From the NCBI GenBank assembly GCA_000227505.4, contig AGIF02000001.1, positions 206,035 through 270,034 on the forward strand: a stretch of 64,000 bases of DNA, given 5' to 3'. A model generated the notes under the pieces. The model worked only from the letters and a program-made list of their open reading frames with translations. It did not search any database and was not told where the DNA came from. Positions 46,859 to 56,030 of this stretch are shown here, in pieces; the stretch's first letter is position 1; every line of letters starts with the position of its first letter. The stretch comes from a gamma proteobacterium HIMB55 (GTDB lineage: Bacteria > Pseudomonadota > Gammaproteobacteria > Pseudomonadales > Halieaceae). The position numbers were made by a program, and so were the translations under genes.

Positions 46859-47344
46859 TCAGTCATCAAGCCACTTATACATAACAAACGCGTCAACAAA
46901 TCCTTGTGCCGGATGATTGAATGCCTTAGGCAAGCGACCAACAATCTCGAAACCTAATTTCTGCCAAAGCGATACCGCGACTTCGTTGCTCGAGGCGACA
47001 AAGTTGAATTGCATGGCGTGATAGCCCATTTCAAGCGCAATGATTTGGGAGTGCTCGCACATTCGACGGGCGAGCCCCTTGCCTCTCGCCTCACCTGATA
47101 CCATGTAGCCGCAATTACAGACATGCTGACCGGGCCCATCATGATTGGTCTTTAGGTAGTAGGTCCCAAGAATTTCGCCATCTTCTGCGAACACAAACGT
47201 TCGATCGGGCTTTTTCATCCATAACCTTTCCGCCGTCTCGATATCTGTATTCACGGGGTAGGCGTAGGTGTCGCCCGCCTTCGTAATCTCGCTAAAAATG
47301 GGCCAGATATTAGGCCAGTCAGCGTTGGTTGCTTCACGGATCAT
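46859..47344 (-). CDS. GNAT family N-acetyltransferase
   Basis: 161-residue acetyltransferase with the acetyl-CoA loop GEARGKGLARRMC (motif A, R/Q-x-x-G-x-G/A) and the following helix. The C-terminal motif B region (LWQKLGFEIVGRLPKAF) is also typical. Related to phosphinothricin/amino acid acetyltransferase-like GNATs, but the substrate is unknown. The 5' end is divergent from and close to the third crotonase gene. Confidence 0.88.
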   Translation of the reverse strand: MIREATNADWPNIWPIFSEITKAGDTYAYPVNTDIETAERLWMKKPDRTFVFAEDGEILGTYYLKTNHDGPGQHVCNCGYMVSGEARGKGLARRMCEHSQIIALEMGYHAMQFNFVASSNEVAVSLWQKLGFEIVGRLPKAFNHPAQGFVDAFVMYKWLDD

Positions 47345-47481
47345 CTAGTGTGCACTGCCTTTATGGTGAGCAAAGTTGGGCCAATTCAACGTTTCTCTTT
47401 CCCTGTCGTCAATGGGCGATCTTTGCGCCGCAACGTTTTCTTGGGTTTAATCGAACAAAAGCACCCGTAAGCGAGAATGCC

Positions 47482-48273
47482 ATGACCGCTGAACTCATAC
47501 TCAAAGACCTCAACAATGGTGTGTTGTGGTTAACGCTGAATAACGAAAAGCAGCGAAATCCGTTATCGAGCCAGATGCTATCAACAATGACCTCGGTACT
47601 CGATGAGGCCTACGATGACGATGCTGTTAGATGCATTGTCATTTCAGCGAAAGGCCCTGTCTTCTCTGCCGGCCACGACTTAAGCGAGATGGCGCGGGGT
47701 GAGGACGAAACCAAAGACGAATGGAGGCCGCGAGTCCTCTCGGTTCTGGAGGCCTGCGCGACGATGATGCAACGCATTGTTCACGGGCCTAAGGCGGTAG
47801 TCGCCTGTGTGCAGGGAACCGCTACTGCGGCGGGATGCCAGCTTGTCTCGGCCTGCGATATGGCGGTTGCATCGAGTGACTCAAAATTTTGCACGCCAGG
47901 GGTGAACCTAGGTGCTTTCTGTACGACCCCGCTTGTCGGTATTGGACGGAATCTCTCTCGCAAGCACGCCTTAGAAATGGCGCTCACAGGTGAGTTTTTT
48001 GATGCGCGCGATGCAGAGCGGTTTGGTCTTATCAATCGTCACGTACCGGCAGAAGAGGTAGTTGCAGAGACGCGAAGGCTAGCCGAGCGCATCGCAACGC
48101 GATCTCCCCAGAGTATCCGCGATGGCAAAACCGCCTTTTACACACAGATAGAAATGCCGCTTCACGAAGCTTTTGAGCACGCGAATCAGGTTATGGTCGA
48201 GGCGATGACATCGGATGAATCACGGCGTGGGGTGAAGGCCTTTTTCGAGAAGCGCGCTCCGGATTGGCGTTAA
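47482..48273 (+). CDS. Enoyl-CoA hydratase/isomerase family protein, ECHDC3-like
   Basis: 263-residue crotonase-fold protein. It keeps the oxyanion-hole segment FSAGHDLSEMARG but both catalytic Glu positions are replaced: GCQLVSACD has Gln and TPGVNLGAFC has Gly. This matches ECHDC3-type proteins without classical hydratase activity. The ATG at 47482 gives the family length; the open frame continues upstream to 47329 but overlaps the GNAT gene. The CoA-binding protein starts 5 bases after its stop. Confidence 0.88.
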   Translation: MTAELILKDLNNGVLWLTLNNEKQRNPLSSQMLSTMTSVLDEAYDDDAVRCIVISAKGPVFSAGHDLSEMARGEDETKDEWRPRVLSVLEACATMMQRIVHGPKAVVACVQGTATAAGCQLVSACDMAVASSDSKFCTPGVNLGAFCTTPLVGIGRNLSRKHALEMALTGEFFDARDAERFGLINRHVPAEEVVAETRRLAERIATRSPQSIRDGKTAFYTQIEMPLHEAFEHANQVMVEAMTSDESRRGVKAFFEKRAPDWR

Positions 48274-48277
48274 TCCT

Positions 48278-48706
48278 TTGCTCATCGACAATGACGAAGA
48301 GTTAGCGGCCCTTTTCAAACGTGTTGAGACCATTGCGTTGGTGGGTGCGAGTCACAAGCCCGAGCGACCGAGCTATAAAGTTTTAGAGTTCCTCTTGGCG
48401 GAGGGTTTTCAAGTTACCCCCGTGAATCCGGGTCTTGCAGGTCAGCAGCTGCAGGGCCAAACGGTGGTTGCCTCGCTGTCTGATATTGATCACGCCATTG
48501 ATATGGTCGATGTGTTTCGTGACGGCAGTGCACTGCCCACTATATTGACCGAGACGTTAGCAATTGGTGCGCCCGTCCTGTGGACACAGCTCGCGGTGCG
48601 GCACGCAGATGCTGAACGAGAAGCGATCGAGCATGGTCTGGATTTGGTGGTCGATAAATGCCCGCTTCAAGAACTCCCTCGGCTGCGTAATAGAGGCCTA
48701 ATCTAA
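48278..48706 (+). CDS. CoA-binding domain protein (YccU-like)
   Basis: 142-residue Rossmann-type CoA-binding protein with ALVGASHKPERPSY and VTPVNPG near the N-terminus and the C-terminal VVDKCPLQE motif. Members of this family are uncharacterised; YccU is the E. coli representative. The start is TTG at 48278, five bases after the crotonase stop, so the two are probably co-translated. Confidence 0.85.
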   Translation: MLIDNDEELAALFKRVETIALVGASHKPERPSYKVLEFLLAEGFQVTPVNPGLAGQQLQGQTVVASLSDIDHAIDMVDVFRDGSALPTILTETLAIGAPVLWTQLAVRHADAEREAIEHGLDLVVDKCPLQELPRLRNRGLI

Positions 48707-49016
48707 CTAGTTCCCCCGCATCAGACTGTTTCCGGAGGTCTTTAAGCAACTCACCGTGCAGTCGATTTACGGGAGGTTGGTGTGGTGAGTAGATCTTCAA
48801 ATTCTATTATCGAAGACCGAAGACCGAAGACCGAAGACCGAAGACCGAAGACCGAAGACCGAAGACCGAAGACAGAAGACCGAAGACCCAAAATCCAAAT
48901 TTAGGATACAGAGAACATTCACCCAGTGGTTTTTGATGGGGTGTTGTTGGACGTTGGATCTGCGTTGCCTAACGCACTGCCCCATGGAAGAGGCAGCGCG
49001 TAAAGATTCCAGAACG
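48707..49016. other. 310-base gap with heptanucleotide repeat array
   Basis: Between the CoA-binding gene and the end of the MHS transporter gene. Apart from the tandem repeat at 48811-48887, I see no gene, terminator or RNA here. An open frame through the repeat encodes only low-complexity heptads. Confidence 0.7.
48811..48887. repeat. Eleven tandem copies of a 7-bp repeat (CGAAGAC)
   Basis: Eleven contiguous 7-bp units over 77 bases. Ten are exact CGAAGAC; the tenth unit is AGAAGAC. Strongly purine-biased on the + strand. Such arrays vary in length by slippage. Each unit contains GAAGAC. Confidence 0.95.
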
Positions 49017-50336
49017 TTACAGACTCGAGCCCTGGGTCTCCTCGAGCTGTGATAGGGACCACAGCGTCAGTATGGCTGCGATCATGATGTAAACCGAGAC
49101 GAAGAAAATACCAAAGTCTCGCCACAACAAAACCGCAATGGTGGGCGCCAATGCACCGCCGAGAATCGCACCGATCTGGTACCCCAGTGATGCGCCCGAG
49201 TATCGAACCTCAGTACTGAAAAGTTCCGTGAAGTAGGCGGCCTGCGGACCGTACTGCATACCGAGGAATAAAAGTCCCATGGTAATAGCGAAGCCGATCA
49301 GCATGGGGTTGCCGGTATCGATTAGTGGGAACAGCGCAAAGCCCCATGCGCCCGTTAGGATGGCTCCCCATTTATAGACACTCTTCCGCCCAATACGGTC
49401 GGATAGCCCCGAGAAGTAGAACTGAGTTGGCACCATGATCGCCGCCGCAACCAGCACTGCCATCAGCATCGTATCTCGCGAGAGATTGAGATTGGGCGAG
49501 TTGACGCCGTAGGCAATCACGAAAGCAATCAAGATGTAGAACGTTACCTGCACTGATAAGAAGGCGCCTGCAGCTAACATGATGCGCTTTGGATATTTGC
49601 GAATCGCCTCGACAACGGGTGACCGCTCAACAGCCTCTGCGGGCTTATCACTCGCAGCTTGGGCTTCGCTCAAGTTTTTGAATGCTTCCGTATCCTCGAT
49701 TTTCAGCTGGATATACATCGAAATACCGATGAGCACGATGCTGGCAATAAAGGGCAGACGCCATCCCCATTCCAAAAATGCCTCGTCGCTCATCGAGCTA
49801 CTGACGCCGATAAAGGCCAGATTAGCGAGGATCACACCCATCGGAGCGCCTGCTTGTGCATAGGCCCCGTACCAGCCCCGTTGATCGGACGGCGCACTCT
49901 CCGTGACCAGCAACATGGCACCACCCCATTGCCCGCCAATCGCCAAGCCTTGAATGAATCGCAACGCAACCAGTAGCAACGGTGCCGCAATGCCTATTGA
50001 TGTGTACGTGGGGAGGAAGCCGATCAGTGTGGTTGCGACGCCCATCATCATCAAAGCCACCACCAAGGTGCGCTTTCTTCCGATGCGGTCGCCAAAGTGA
50101 CCAAAAATGATGCCGCCGAGCGGGCGCGCTAAGAAACCAACCGCCAGGGTGCTAAAGCTGATGATGAGCAGCACCATCGTTGGTAGGTCTTGCGGAAAGA
50201 ACGCCTTTGGAAAAATAACGGCGGCTGCAGTGCCGTAGAGGAAGAAGTCGTACCACTCGATGCTCGTGCCTGCGAGTGACGTCATCGCCACGCGCCGCAT
50301 ATTTTGCTGCTGGTCTTGCCCAGTTGTATCGCTCAT
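49017..50336 (-). CDS. MFS transporter, metabolite:H+ symporter (MHS/ProP-like) family
   Basis: Twelve-span inner-membrane transporter of 439 residues. The MHS signatures are SIEWYDFFLYGTAAAVIFPK near the N-terminus, GHFGDRIGRKRTLV between TM2 and TM3 and LRFIQGLAIGGQWGGA. This subfamily includes ProP and other carboxylate/betaine transporters. Being divergent from the betB operon, it may import choline, betaine or a related osmolyte. This is context only. Confidence 0.9.
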   Translation of the reverse strand: MSDTTGQDQQQNMRRVAMTSLAGTSIEWYDFFLYGTAAAVIFPKAFFPQDLPTMVLLIISFSTLAVGFLARPLGGIIFGHFGDRIGRKRTLVVALMMMGVATTLIGFLPTYTSIGIAAPLLLVALRFIQGLAIGGQWGGAMLLVTESAPSDQRGWYGAYAQAGAPMGVILANLAFIGVSSSMSDEAFLEWGWRLPFIASIVLIGISMYIQLKIEDTEAFKNLSEAQAASDKPAEAVERSPVVEAIRKYPKRIMLAAGAFLSVQVTFYILIAFVIAYGVNSPNLNLSRDTMLMAVLVAAAIMVPTQFYFSGLSDRIGRKSVYKWGAILTGAWGFALFPLIDTGNPMLIGFAITMGLLFLGMQYGPQAAYFTELFSTEVRYSGASLGYQIGAILGGALAPTIAVLLWRDFGIFFVSVYIMIAAILTLWSLSQLEETQGSSL

Positions 50337-50600
50337 TGTCTTATCTCTTATTATTTCTTTTTGCCGCTGATTTATTTCCGCCCATCTCCGAGGCCATCAG
50401 CAGGATATTCAAGTGCCGCGGGACACTCCGTCCCCATCTAAACGAGTGTTCGACCTTGGGTCAACACCTATCTTGCTATGCCGTTTTTACGCGTTTCGAT
50501 TTCGCTTTGAACCACGTATCTGTGCAATCATTGCGCGCAAATCTAAAAACATCGAAAAGCATCAAAAACATTGCTGCTTTGATCTGGGCGAGAGAGAACT

Positions 50601-52106
50601 ATGACTAAGATGGTTGGCGGGGGACACTTCGATAAGTCGTCTACCCTTGAGCGTCAAAGGAGCTATATCAACGGCCGTTATGCAGATGCCGTGAATCCGC
50701 AGTTATTTCAAACGATCCATCCGGGAACAGGGCAAGCGATCTGTGATGTTGAAGTTGCCGATCAGGCGGTCGTAAATTCGGCCGTAGAAGCAGCAAAACA
50801 GGCGTTTGCCAGCTGGTCTCAAACCCCAGCCGCAGAGCGCGGTGCGATCTTGCGTCGCGCGGGCGAGATTCTCCGAGAACGCAATCAAGAGCTCGCTGAA
50901 CTGGAAACTTTGGATACAGGGAAAGCGATTCAAGAGACGAGCGTTATCGATGTAATCAGTGGCGTCGAAGTGCTCGAGTACTACGCAGGCATTGCACAGG
51001 CGCTGCATGGCTCGCACATTGATCTCCCACCCGAGGCCTTTGCCATCATGCGCCGTGAGCCCCTCGGTGTCTGTACTGCGATCGGTGCTTGGAATTACCC
51101 CATACAGATCGCGCTGTGGAAATCAGCTCCGGCGTTGGCCTGCGGAAATACCATGGTGTTCAAACCCTCCGAGGTAACACCACTGACGGCGTTGAAGCTG
51201 GCTGAAATTTACACCGAGGCAGGTTTGCCCGATGGCGTCTTTAACGTCGCGCTAGGAATGGGTGAGACGGGCGCTGCCCTGGTGCAGCATCCCGATGTGG
51301 CCAAAGTGTCGCTGACAGGGTCGGTACCAACAGGCAAGCGTGTTGCTGCAATGGCCGCCGAGTCATTGAAAAAGGTCACACTCGAGTTGGGCGGCAAGTC
51401 ACCTATTGTAGTGTGTGACGACTGCGATTTTGATAGCGCTGTTAACGCAGCACTGGCCGGTAATTTCTACTCTACGGGTCAGGTGTGCTCTAACGGCACT
51501 CGAGTGTTTGTCCACGAGGCTATTTTCGATCGCTTTGTTGCAGAGGTTGTTGAGCGAGCTCAAGCCATCAGTGTGGGCGACCCCTTCGATCCTGACATCC
51601 AAATGGGTCCCTTGGTGTCCGCGCCACAGCTGGAGAAGGTGGCGGCCTATCTCGATCAGGCGCGCTCCTCTGACACGGTCGATGTGTTGTGTGGTGGCGA
51701 GATTCTAAGCGCTGACGAGCTCAATGGTGGGTACTTTGTTTCACCTGCCGTGGTGGTCGCAACAACGGACGACCACTCGGTGGTTACAGAAGAGGTGTTT
51801 GGACCTCTTATGACGATTCTAAAGTTTAGTGACGAGTCTGATGTTGTCAGTCGAGCCAATGACACTCGATTGGGCCTTGCTGCTGCGGTATTCAGCCAGG
51901 ACTTTGCGCGTGCGCACCGTGTCGCCAACCAACTTCAAGCCGGCATTGTTTGGATTAACGAGTACAACATTACGCCCGCTGAAATCCCCTTCGGCGGTTA
52001 CAAAGAGTCGGGGATTGGTCGGGAGAACGGTCTACAAACCATCGAGCATTTCACGCAAAGCAAGACCATCTATGCCAATTTGGGCAGGGTTGAAAAAACG
52101 TATTGA
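50601..52106 (+). CDS. betB: Betaine aldehyde dehydrogenase
   Basis: NAD(P)-dependent oxidation of betaine aldehyde to glycine betaine. The 501 residues have the ALDH nucleotide site (IGAWNYPIQIALWKSAPAL), catalytic Glu in VTLELGGKSPI, catalytic Cys in TGQVCSNGTRVF and the C-terminal PFGGYKESGIGREN. BetB rather than generic ALDH is supported by the betA-type gene two positions downstream. No BetI repressor lies here. The next gene overlaps its stop. Confidence 0.92.
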   Translation: MTKMVGGGHFDKSSTLERQRSYINGRYADAVNPQLFQTIHPGTGQAICDVEVADQAVVNSAVEAAKQAFASWSQTPAAERGAILRRAGEILRERNQELAELETLDTGKAIQETSVIDVISGVEVLEYYAGIAQALHGSHIDLPPEAFAIMRREPLGVCTAIGAWNYPIQIALWKSAPALACGNTMVFKPSEVTPLTALKLAEIYTEAGLPDGVFNVALGMGETGAALVQHPDVAKVSLTGSVPTGKRVAAMAAESLKKVTLELGGKSPIVVCDDCDFDSAVNAALAGNFYSTGQVCSNGTRVFVHEAIFDRFVAEVVERAQAISVGDPFDPDIQMGPLVSAPQLEKVAAYLDQARSSDTVDVLCGGEILSADELNGGYFVSPAVVVATTDDHSVVTEEVFGPLMTILKFSDESDVVSRANDTRLGLAAAVFSQDFARAHRVANQLQAGIVWINEYNITPAEIPFGGYKESGIGRENGLQTIEHFTQSKTIYANLGRVEKTY

Positions 52107-52111
52107 TCGGT

Positions 52112-53155
52112 ATGAGACGGGTCATGAAGGTTGCTCGACAGTTGGCCTTGATCAGCGTCGGGTTGCTCCTAGTCGGGTTGTCCTTAATAGCAGCGACCTA
52201 CGCCGATTCCGACATGGTGCTCACGGACAACACGCTCGACGCGGCTCCAGAGAAAAAACCAAAGACGCTCTTTGTGATTGTCGACGGTATTCCGGCTGAC
52301 GTCATAGAGCGCGTGAATACCCCCGGCATTGATGCTGTTGTTGCCTCTGGTAGCTACCAGCGTGCTTATGTGGGTGGTGAGGTTGGATTACCGACTCAAA
52401 GTCCAACAGTATCTGCTGTGGGCTATATGAGTTTGCTGACCGGGACTTGGTCGAACAAGCACAACGTCCGTGCTAATCATGGTTTAGAACCAAACTACGC
52501 TTATTGGGACATTTTTCGCGTCGCAAAATACCAATCCGAACTTGTGACAACGGCAATTTTTTCGACTTGGACCGACAACCGAACCATTCTCTTGGGTGAT
52601 GGTTTACCCCAAGCGGGTGGCAACAAATTCGATTTTGTAGCTGATGGGTTTGAAGTTGATTCAATGTTTGCTCCTGATCTTGGCGACGTTGACCGGATAC
52701 AAAAGATCGACCTCCATATAACAAACGTGGCAGCTAAGAGTCTGGTTGAGGTGGCCCCCGATCTTTCATGGGTCTATCTGCAGCACACCGACGATATAGG
52801 CCATCGCGATGGTGATGGACCCTCGATGGATCGGGCTGTACGTTGGATTGATGCGAGGGTGCTGGAGCTTTACTCGGCGGTTAAGGCGAGAGAACAACGG
52901 GCCGCTGACGAAGACTGGTTGGTGATTGTTACCACAGACCACGGCAGAAAATCGTCGGATGGCAAGAGCCACGGTGGTCAATCCGAAAGAGAGCGCACCA
53001 TCTGGATCGCCAGCAATACTCCGCGTATGGTTTCCTCCATTGAGCGCGGTGTGGCTATCGTGGATATCTATCCGACGATTGTGGAGCACATGCGCTTTCA
53101 CCTGCCCGATGAGGTTGCCGCGCAACTCGAGGGGCAATCGCTGTTATCCAAGTGA
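52112..53155 (+). CDS. Alkaline phosphatase superfamily phosphodiesterase (NPP-like)
   Basis: Exported metal-dependent hydrolase, 347 residues from ATG 52112 (a TTG at 52103 overlapping the betB stop, and ATG 52124, are alternatives). An N-terminal signal segment (about residues 10-28) is followed by the metal/nucleophile sequence: FVIVDGIP, a Thr/Ser loop [33 protein letters not shown] and VTTDHGRKS. The pattern is that of nucleotide pyrophosphatase/phosphodiesterases, some of which act on glycerophosphocholine or phosphocholine esters. Lying between betB and betA suggests a choline-releasing role, which is inference only. Confidence 0.82.
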   Translation: MRRVMKVARQLALISVGLLLVGLSLIAATYADSDMVLTDNTLDAAPEKKPKTLFVIVDGIPADVIERVNTPGIDAVVASGSYQRAYVGGEVGLPTQSPTVSAVGYMSLLTGTWSNKHNVRANHGLEPNYAYWDIFRVAKYQSELVTTAIFSTWTDNRTILLGDGLPQAGGNKFDFVADGFEVDSMFAPDLGDVDRIQKIDLHITNVAAKSLVEVAPDLSWVYLQHTDDIGHRDGDGPSMDRAVRWIDARVLELYSAVKAREQRAADEDWLVIVTTDHGRKSSDGKSHGGQSERERTIWIASNTPRMVSSIERGVAIVDIYPTIVEHMRFHLPDEVAAQLEGQSLLSK

Positions 53156-53165
53156 GGGGCTGAGG

Positions 53166-54875
53166 GTGTCGAAAGCGTTTGATTACATCATTGTAGGCGG
53201 TGGCTCAGCCGGCTGCGTGTTGGCGAATCGATTGTCTCAGGACTCATCTATTTCAGTCTTATTGTTAGAGGCTGGCGGCAATGGGCGCAGTCTCTTTGTG
53301 GATATGCCTACGGCCTTTGCCATACCCATGGCGTCAAAAGTCTTCAATTGGGGGTATTACAGCGAACCCGAACCTGCACTGGATGGACGCCCAATGGATG
53401 CGGCACGAGGCCGAGGTTTAGGTGGCTCCTCAGCGATCAACGGCATGGTATATGTGCGCGGTCATGCGCGTGATTTCGACGAGTGGGAGTCCTTGGGTGC
53501 GGAGGGTTGGAACTACCAGAACTGCCTTCCTTACTTTCAGCGCGCCGAGTCTTGGATGCATGGTGGTGATGACTATCGTGGCGGCGATGGTCCCGTGGGC
53601 ACCTCTAACGGCAACAATCGCAAGAACCCGCTATATCAGGCTTTTATCGACGCAGGCGAAGAGGCTGGCTACGGTCTGACAGACGATTACAACGGTTATC
53701 GGCAAGAAGGCTTCGGGCCCATGCACATGACGGTGAGGGGCGGCGTGCGCTCCTCGACACGCAGGTCTTATCTCGAGCCCATTAGGAAACGACCTAATCT
53801 TACTGTGATTACTGGAGCGGAAGTTGATCGTATCGAACTGGAGCAGGGTGTAGCCAAGCGCGTCATCTATAAAAAGGCCGGCGCCATAAAAACGGCATCA
53901 ACCCGACGCGAGGTGGTGCTGAGCGCGGGTAGTATCGGCTCACCCAGTATTCTTCAGCGCTCAGGCATTGGGCCTGCCAAGGTGCTCAAAGACGCAGGTG
54001 TTGAGGTAATCCATGAATTACCTGGTGTCGGTGAAAACTTGACTGATCACCTCGAGGTTTATTTTCAATACCGGTGCACACAACCCATCACCATCAATGG
54101 ACATTTGAACCCATGGGGCAAGTTCAAGATTGGCGTGCAGTGGGTGCTCTCAAAAACGGGTTTGGGTGCAAGCAACCATTTCGAATCCTGCGGCTTTATC
54201 CGCACTCGGGCGGGTGTTGAGTGGCCTGATATCCAATACCACTTCTTGCCCGGTGCGATTCGTTACGACGGCAATGCGGCATTTGATGGCCATGGCTTTC
54301 AGGTCCACGTTGGGCCGAATAAACCCGAGAGTCGGGGGCACGTGCGCATCCGAAGCGCCGATCCGGCGGACGCACCGGAAATTGTCTTCAATTATCTCGC
54401 GACCGAAAAAGATCGAGAGGATTGGCGCATTTGTCTTCGACTCACGCGCGAAATTTTGTGTCAGCCGGCGCTTGATAGCTTTAGGGGTGATGAGATCCAG
54501 CCCGCGGTTGATCTCTCTGACGACAATGCCGTTGATGCCTGGGTCAGGGCTAATGTCGAAACCGCCTACCATCCCTCGTGCAGTTGCCGCATGGGTGCCG
54601 CAGACGATGCTATGGCAGTTGTCGACCCTGAGTGTCGAGTTAGGGGTGTCTCGGACCTTCGCGTGGTCGACTCATCGATATTTCCCAGTATCCCCAACGG
54701 TAATCTCAATGCGCCTACCATCATGCTGGCCGAGCGAGGGGCCGCATTGATTCGGGGTGAGAAGATGGAGGTGTCCGACGCACCCACGTGGATTGCCGAG
54801 GACTGGGAAAACACTCAACGTACAGGGGGGCCTGTCAGGCCTATGGATGATGACCTGCTAAGGTCTTCACTATGA
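53166..54875 (+). CDS. betA: Choline dehydrogenase (GMC oxidoreductase)
   Basis: FAD-dependent, membrane-associated oxidation of choline to betaine aldehyde. The start is GTG 53166 ([19 protein letters not shown]) with GAGGGG six bases upstream, giving 569 residues; the frame is open further upstream through the phosphodiesterase gene but is not used. GMC motifs: the dinucleotide site [43 protein letters not shown] and C-terminal [11 protein letters not shown] with the catalytic His region, then [12 protein letters not shown]. The order betB-phosphodiesterase-betA-BCCT-like is unusual. Its stop overlaps the following gene by four bases (ATGA). Confidence 0.92.
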   Translation: MSKAFDYIIVGGGSAGCVLANRLSQDSSISVLLLEAGGNGRSLFVDMPTAFAIPMASKVFNWGYYSEPEPALDGRPMDAARGRGLGGSSAINGMVYVRGHARDFDEWESLGAEGWNYQNCLPYFQRAESWMHGGDDYRGGDGPVGTSNGNNRKNPLYQAFIDAGEEAGYGLTDDYNGYRQEGFGPMHMTVRGGVRSSTRRSYLEPIRKRPNLTVITGAEVDRIELEQGVAKRVIYKKAGAIKTASTRREVVLSAGSIGSPSILQRSGIGPAKVLKDAGVEVIHELPGVGENLTDHLEVYFQYRCTQPITINGHLNPWGKFKIGVQWVLSKTGLGASNHFESCGFIRTRAGVEWPDIQYHFLPGAIRYDGNAAFDGHGFQVHVGPNKPESRGHVRIRSADPADAPEIVFNYLATEKDREDWRICLRLTREILCQPALDSFRGDEIQPAVDLSDDNAVDAWVRANVETAYHPSCSCRMGAADDAMAVVDPECRVRGVSDLRVVDSSIFPSIPNGNLNAPTIMLAERGAALIRGEKMEVSDAPTWIAEDWENTQRTGGPVRPMDDDLLRSSL

Positions 54876-55996
54876 TGACGTTGCTGTCTATTGCCATGGT
54901 GGTTGCTCTTATGTCCGCAGCCTCTGTGGTGTTGCGATGGCCAACCTATCAATGTCTCGGCGATACGCCCTTACCAACGCTGTCATTCTTGGCCATTCTT
55001 TTTACCTCGGGTCTCGATGTGGGACTCATCATGTTCCCGCTTATCGATTTTCAGACTTATGCCAGCGAGACTGACTACAGTTTTGCGAGTCCGTTGGTTA
55101 TTGAATTTGGGTTCTGGGGAGGTCTAGTTTGGGGGTTTTATTTCCTGACAACGCTGTATTTTTGTGCGATCGAACCCCGGCTCAAACTGTTTGAGCTCGC
55201 GCCCATACGCGCAATCCATAATCTGGTGGTCATAGCGACCTGCGCTTTCACGGCATATCTCTTCCTGGCTTACCTACCGAGCTACATCGAGGGTATCAGT
55301 CCAATGGCAACCTACATTCTGGTAGCCGTGGTGATCGTCCTTGCGGTGATTTCGAGCACGCGACTCGCTGTGCTGAGGGTGTTGAGCCTCAGTTCTACGG
55401 GCTTGTTTCTTGTTCTGATTGCGGCTGCGTGGCTAGCGTCGGGTCTCGGTATTAGCGGCCTTCTTGGGACGATGAGCGGCCTAAGTGCCTACGTCACGAA
55501 CCTCGATCGCTTCATTCTGCCAATAAACGATTATCACGGGTTCTACCTGAGCTGGTGGTTCGCCTGGTCGATTATGATCGGACAATTTGTCGCCCGTTTT
55601 GTGAATGGCATGGCCGCATGGAAGCTGTTGATTGCGATATTGATTGTGCCGTCCATCCCTATTGCGCTCTGGTTCTCTGTGCTCTTTTCCTATTTTGCTG
55701 GCGACATCCCTATCGGTGACACAATCACGCTGTTGATGATTGTGGTTGGCATCTTGTTCGTTATTAACAGTTTGGACTCGTTAACCCGACTGTATTCACA
55801 GAACCTGGGTCTTACGGTGGAAGCACTGGGTCGGTCCCGCTACATACTGACCCATGCGGGGCTGCTCGCCGGTCTCGTCGTGTTGTATCAGTTCACGCCA
55901 CTCAAAATCGAGTGGATCGGCATGATCGTGATTGGTCTTTACGTCGCTATTTATGGCCTGATGTTTGTCAGGCGTGACGCGCTAACCAGCAACTAA
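54872..55996 (+). CDS. Truncated, divergent BCCT-like membrane protein
   Basis: 374-residue, roughly ten-span membrane protein overlapping betA by four bases. It is a distant BCCT (betaine/choline/carnitine transporter) homologue. [15 protein letters not shown] (46-60) corresponds to the canonical [32 protein letters not shown] (79-95) corresponds to the HWGLVAW span. [19 protein letters not shown] (224-242) corresponds to the FYWAWWLAYGPFIG motif. It begins about 47 residues later than the full-length BCCT at 62278 and lacks its glycine-betaine-binding GxGxGxM motif. It may be an altered transporter, channel or sensor. The assignment comes from manual alignment. Confidence 0.65.
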   Translation: MMTLLSIAMVVALMSAASVVLRWPTYQCLGDTPLPTLSFLAILFTSGLDVGLIMFPLIDFQTYASETDYSFASPLVIEFGFWGGLVWGFYFLTTLYFCAIEPRLKLFELAPIRAIHNLVVIATCAFTAYLFLAYLPSYIEGISPMATYILVAVVIVLAVISSTRLAVLRVLSLSSTGLFLVLIAAAWLASGLGISGLLGTMSGLSAYVTNLDRFILPINDYHGFYLSWWFAWSIMIGQFVARFVNGMAAWKLLIAILIVPSIPIALWFSVLFSYFAGDIPIGDTITLLMIVVGILFVINSLDSLTRLYSQNLGLTVEALGRSRYILTHAGLLAGLVVLYQFTPLKIEWIGMIVIGLYVAIYGLMFVRRDALTSN

Positions 55997-56030
55997 CCTC
56001 ACACGCTTCTCAGTCATGCGTGCCGATAGT

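Noticed and set aside
48811-48887. Possible CRISPR array
   Set aside because: The repeats are 7 bp and contiguous, with no spacers and no cas genes.
54130-54750. 206-codon + strand frame inside betA
   Set aside because: Out-of-frame overlap with a clear GMC oxidoreductase; no domain.
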